The notes beneath the pieces are model-generated. The model was not told the origin of the DNA. It did no database searches and saw nothing but the letters and a program-made list of their open reading frames with translations. From contig JBAYOV010000006.1 of NCBI GenBank assembly GCA_041678045.1, positions 1-64,000 on the forward strand: a stretch of DNA of 64,000 bases. Direction: 5' to 3'. Both the position numbers and the translations under genes were made by a program. Of this stretch, positions 61,763 through 64,000 are shown in pieces (the first letter of the stretch is position 1; each line of letters opens with the position of its first letter). Source of the DNA: UBA2357 sp041678045. Lineage in GTDB: Bacteria > Pseudomonadota > Gammaproteobacteria > Burkholderiales > Rhodocyclaceae.

Positions 61763-63478
61763 ATGCAGAACAAGAAACTCTCGATCCGGAAGATCGTGAG
61801 CTACCTGAATGACGAAGAGGCCGAGGGCGGCGGCTTCTGGCTGCCGAACATACAGCGGCCCTTTGTGTGGAGCGAGGAACAGATTGCGCGCCTGTTCGAT
61901 TCGATCATGCGCGAATACCCGATCAGCACACTGCTGGTGTGGAAGACGAAGGAGACGGTAAAGCACCGCAAGTTCATCGACAACTACCGACGCGACATCA
62001 AACTCACCGACTTCTTTGTGCCGGACAATACGCGCTCCAAGATGATGGTGCTCGATGGGCAGCAGCGCCTGCAGAGCCTTTTCATCGGTCTACGCGGCAG
62101 CTATGAGGGGCGCGAGCTGTACTTCGACGTGCTGAGCGGCGGCGCGGCGGCGGCACCTGAAGATATTCGTTTCCGCTTTGCCTTCAAGGCGGCGAATCCG
62201 AACTGGCCTTGGGTGCGGTTCAAGGATCTGGTGTTTGAAACCAGGAAGCTCGACAGCCAGATCGCCAAGGACATCATCCGCTCGGCACCGGTAGCCTTGA
62301 CCGATGACGAGGAGGACATGATCGAACTGAATGTTGGGCGGGCGAGGCAGGAGTTCGTCAACGACGACAACATCACCTTCCAGGAGCTGGACGGCATCGA
62401 CAACCCGGATGCCTACCGCGTGGATGACATCGTCGAGATATTCATCCGCGCCAACTCCGGCGGCACCAAGCTGGGCAAGTCGGACCTGTTGTTCTCGTTG
62501 CTGGCTTCGAGCTGGGACGAAGCCGATGGCGAGATGGAAGCGTTGCTGGAGGAGCTCAACCAGGGTGGTTTCGATTTCGATCGCGACTTCGTGCTGAAGT
62601 CCTGCCTGACGATGCTGGGCAGGGGCGCGCGCTACGAGGTGGGCAAGTTCCGCGACGGCAAGACCAAGGAAGAGATCATCGCCAAGTGGGACGAACTGGC
62701 CGAGGCAATCAAGGCGGTGCGGGACCTGTTGGTTGCCAAGACCTATATCCGTTCCGACCGGGCGATGCCTTCTTATCTGGCGTTGATCCCGCTCATTTAC
62801 TACCGCTTTCACTACCCGGCGAAGTTCGCGGCCAACCGGGACATGGCGGCCTACCTGCTGCGGGTGCTGGTTACGGGGGTGTTCGGTGGCAGCCCGGACA
62901 ACCTGATCGACAAGCTGGTGCGCAACGTCCAGGAGCAACAGGATTTCGTGCTCTCCGAGGTCTATGGCGTGATCCGTGCAGAGGGGCGCAGCCTGGAAAT
63001 TACGCCGGCGCTGATCTTCGACCAATACTACGGGTCGAGGACGATCCACCTCTTTTTCAATCTCTGGTACCGGGACTTTGACTACTCGCCCGCACTGGAT
63101 GCCAATGGCCCGCAGGTGGATCACATCTTCCCGCAAAGCCTGCTGAAGACGGTGAAGGACATCAACCCGGAGAGCGGCAAGCGCAACATCCTGCACTATC
63201 GTGCCGAGCACCGCGACCAGATCGCCAACTGCATGCTGCTGACGGCCGATGAGAACGGGTTCGCGGGCAAGTGCGACACGCCACCGGAACAGTGGTTTGA
63301 CCGTTCCCGATTCGCCACGGATGAGGAGCACAAGCGCTATCTGCAGATGCACCTGATTCCGGACGACCCCGCATTGTGGGCGCTGGAGCGCTACGACGAC
63401 TTCATCGCCGCCCGCAGGGCACTCATCAAGGATAAGTTCGCCTACATGCTGCGCAAGGACGAAGAGGTGCTGGCGTGA
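61763..63478 (+). CDS. GmrSD-type DUF262/DUF1524 restriction protein
   Basis: A 571-residue type IV restriction-like protein. The DUF262 part has LPNIQRPFVWSEEQIARLF and the nucleotide-binding signature DGQQRLQSLF (about 98). The C-terminal DUF1524 HNH nuclease has VDHIFPQS (about 452) and the later asparagine in RDQIANCMLLT. GmrSD enzymes cut phage DNA with modified bases using NTP. Full fused architecture and both motifs are present, so it is probably active. Confidence 0.9.
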   Translation: MQNKKLSIRKIVSYLNDEEAEGGGFWLPNIQRPFVWSEEQIARLFDSIMREYPISTLLVWKTKETVKHRKFIDNYRRDIKLTDFFVPDNTRSKMMVLDGQQRLQSLFIGLRGSYEGRELYFDVLSGGAAAAPEDIRFRFAFKAANPNWPWVRFKDLVFETRKLDSQIAKDIIRSAPVALTDDEEDMIELNVGRARQEFVNDDNITFQELDGIDNPDAYRVDDIVEIFIRANSGGTKLGKSDLLFSLLASSWDEADGEMEALLEELNQGGFDFDRDFVLKSCLTMLGRGARYEVGKFRDGKTKEEIIAKWDELAEAIKAVRDLLVAKTYIRSDRAMPSYLALIPLIYYRFHYPAKFAANRDMAAYLLRVLVTGVFGGSPDNLIDKLVRNVQEQQDFVLSEVYGVIRAEGRSLEITPALIFDQYYGSRTIHLFFNLWYRDFDYSPALDANGPQVDHIFPQSLLKTVKDINPESGKRNILHYRAEHRDQIANCMLLTADENGFAGKCDTPPEQWFDRSRFATDEEHKRYLQMHLIPDDPALWALERYDDFIAARRALIKDKFAYMLRKDEEVLA

Positions 63479-63533
63479 GTGGTGCATGGATGCGGAATGA
63501 CATTACGTGCGCTTTGGTCTGAAGGAGCCGTGC

Positions 63534-64000
63534 ATGATCGAAAAGCTGGAAGTCCAGAATTTCACCGCGTTGCCAAATGCAGCGTGGTCGTTCGCCCCCG
63601 GTTTGAATGTGGTCGTAGGCGAAAACGGCTTCGGCAAGACGCATGTGCTGAAGCTCTTGTACGCCCTGCTGAAGGTGCAGGCCGATGCCAAGGACCTGAG
63701 CAAGGGCGTGCTCGAGCGGGCCTATGCTGACAAGCTGACCGCCGTCTTCCGCCCGGAGAGCCTGGGGCGGCTGGTCAAGCGTCGTCAGGGGCGCGGGCGC
63801 TGCGAGTTCCGGCTGGAAATGAGCAACGAGGGCCTGAGCATGGCAGGGGCCTTTGCATCGAACGCGAAGTCGCAGATCGAGATACTCAAGGTGCCCACTG
63901 AAGGCTTGGAGCGATCACCAGCCTACCTGCCAACCCGGGAGCTGGTGACCTTGTGCCCATGGTTCGTACCGCTTTACGAAAACTTCCACCTGGAGTTCGA
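63534..64000 (+). CDS. AAA family ATPase, N-terminal part (cut by window edge)
   Basis: The last gene in view begins at the ATG at 63534 with AAGGAG eight bases ahead. The first 155 residues begin MIEKLEVQNFTALPNAAWSF, with Walker A VVVGENGFGKTHVLKLLYAL, typical of RecF/OLD-like defence ATPases. A signal for the family or partner is not visible because the window ends near residue 155. It continues the island downstream of the GmrSD gene. Confidence 0.85.
   Translation, partial: MIEKLEVQNFTALPNAAWSFAPGLNVVVGENGFGKTHVLKLLYALLKVQADAKDLSKGVLERAYADKLTAVFRPESLGRLVKRRQGRGRCEFRLEMSNEGLSMAGAFASNAKSQIEILKVPTEGLERSPAYLPTRELVTLCPWFVPLYENFHLEF

Overview
The window is high-GC DNA with tightly packed genes. 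Gene content and order suggest a betaproteobacterium, probably of the Rhodocyclales/Zoogloeaceae type (Thauera/Azoarcus-like). This is an inference from the mnmG-rsmG-parA-parB-atpIBEFHA order, the fmt-def/LysM-dprA-smg-topB block, OxyR-Dps, a b561/cytochrome c' pair and a double-length UvrA. No rRNA or tRNA gene was seen. No gene-free stretch exceeds about 300 bases; the longest gaps (near 29850-30139, 38825-39108, 49613-49864, 3139-3383 and 31592-31836) hold promoters, terminators or nothing I can recognise.

Layout. 1-7580 (minus): F1Fo ATP synthase genes (atpA cut by the window edge, then H, F, E, B, I), parB, parA, rsmG and mnmG. 7730-14429: an outer-membrane barrel protein, a periplasmic solute-binding protein paired with a membrane diguanylate cyclase, and a convergent Cache/HAMP/GAF/HD-GYP protein, together a small c-di-GMP signalling locus. 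14509-21098: thiol peroxidase, MobA, a secreted small protein, an NtrC-type regulator with its Cache-type histidine kinase, and HtpX. 21181-28282: fmt-def facing a LysM protein-dprA-smg-topB. 28372-31591: dps, oxyR and a DegP-type protease. 31837-37152: a lone 1771-residue DUF4011/superfamily 1 helicase/Vsr-like nuclease. 37190-40426: a chemoreceptor with a periplasmic CxxCH haem motif, cytochrome c' and cytochrome b561. 40419-49612: a tandem-fused UvrA with a REP-like palindrome inside its coding sequence, two membrane-associated GTPases and a lipoprotein with a 9-bp tandem repeat.

49865-64000 (all plus, mostly overlapping or closely spaced genes) is a defence island that runs off the window end. 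In order: a DrmD-like SNF2 helicase with DUF3883; a Septu-like pair (AAA ATPase plus TIGR02646-type HNH nuclease); a 94-codon frame holding a copy of the methylase gene's 5' end followed by two tandem hairpin units; an NYN-domain ribonuclease; a DUF1156 adenine methylase; an AAA_15 ATPase with a DUF4276 TOPRIM-like partner; a DUF1016 protein lacking its nuclease half; a GmrSD-type DUF262/HNH protein; and the start of another AAA ATPase. The architecture suggests a class 1 DISARM-like core (helicase plus methylase) into which other defence modules were inserted. drmA, drmB and drmC are not in view, so this remains a hypothesis. The structured 55.5-55.7 kb segment is the least explained sequence in the window.
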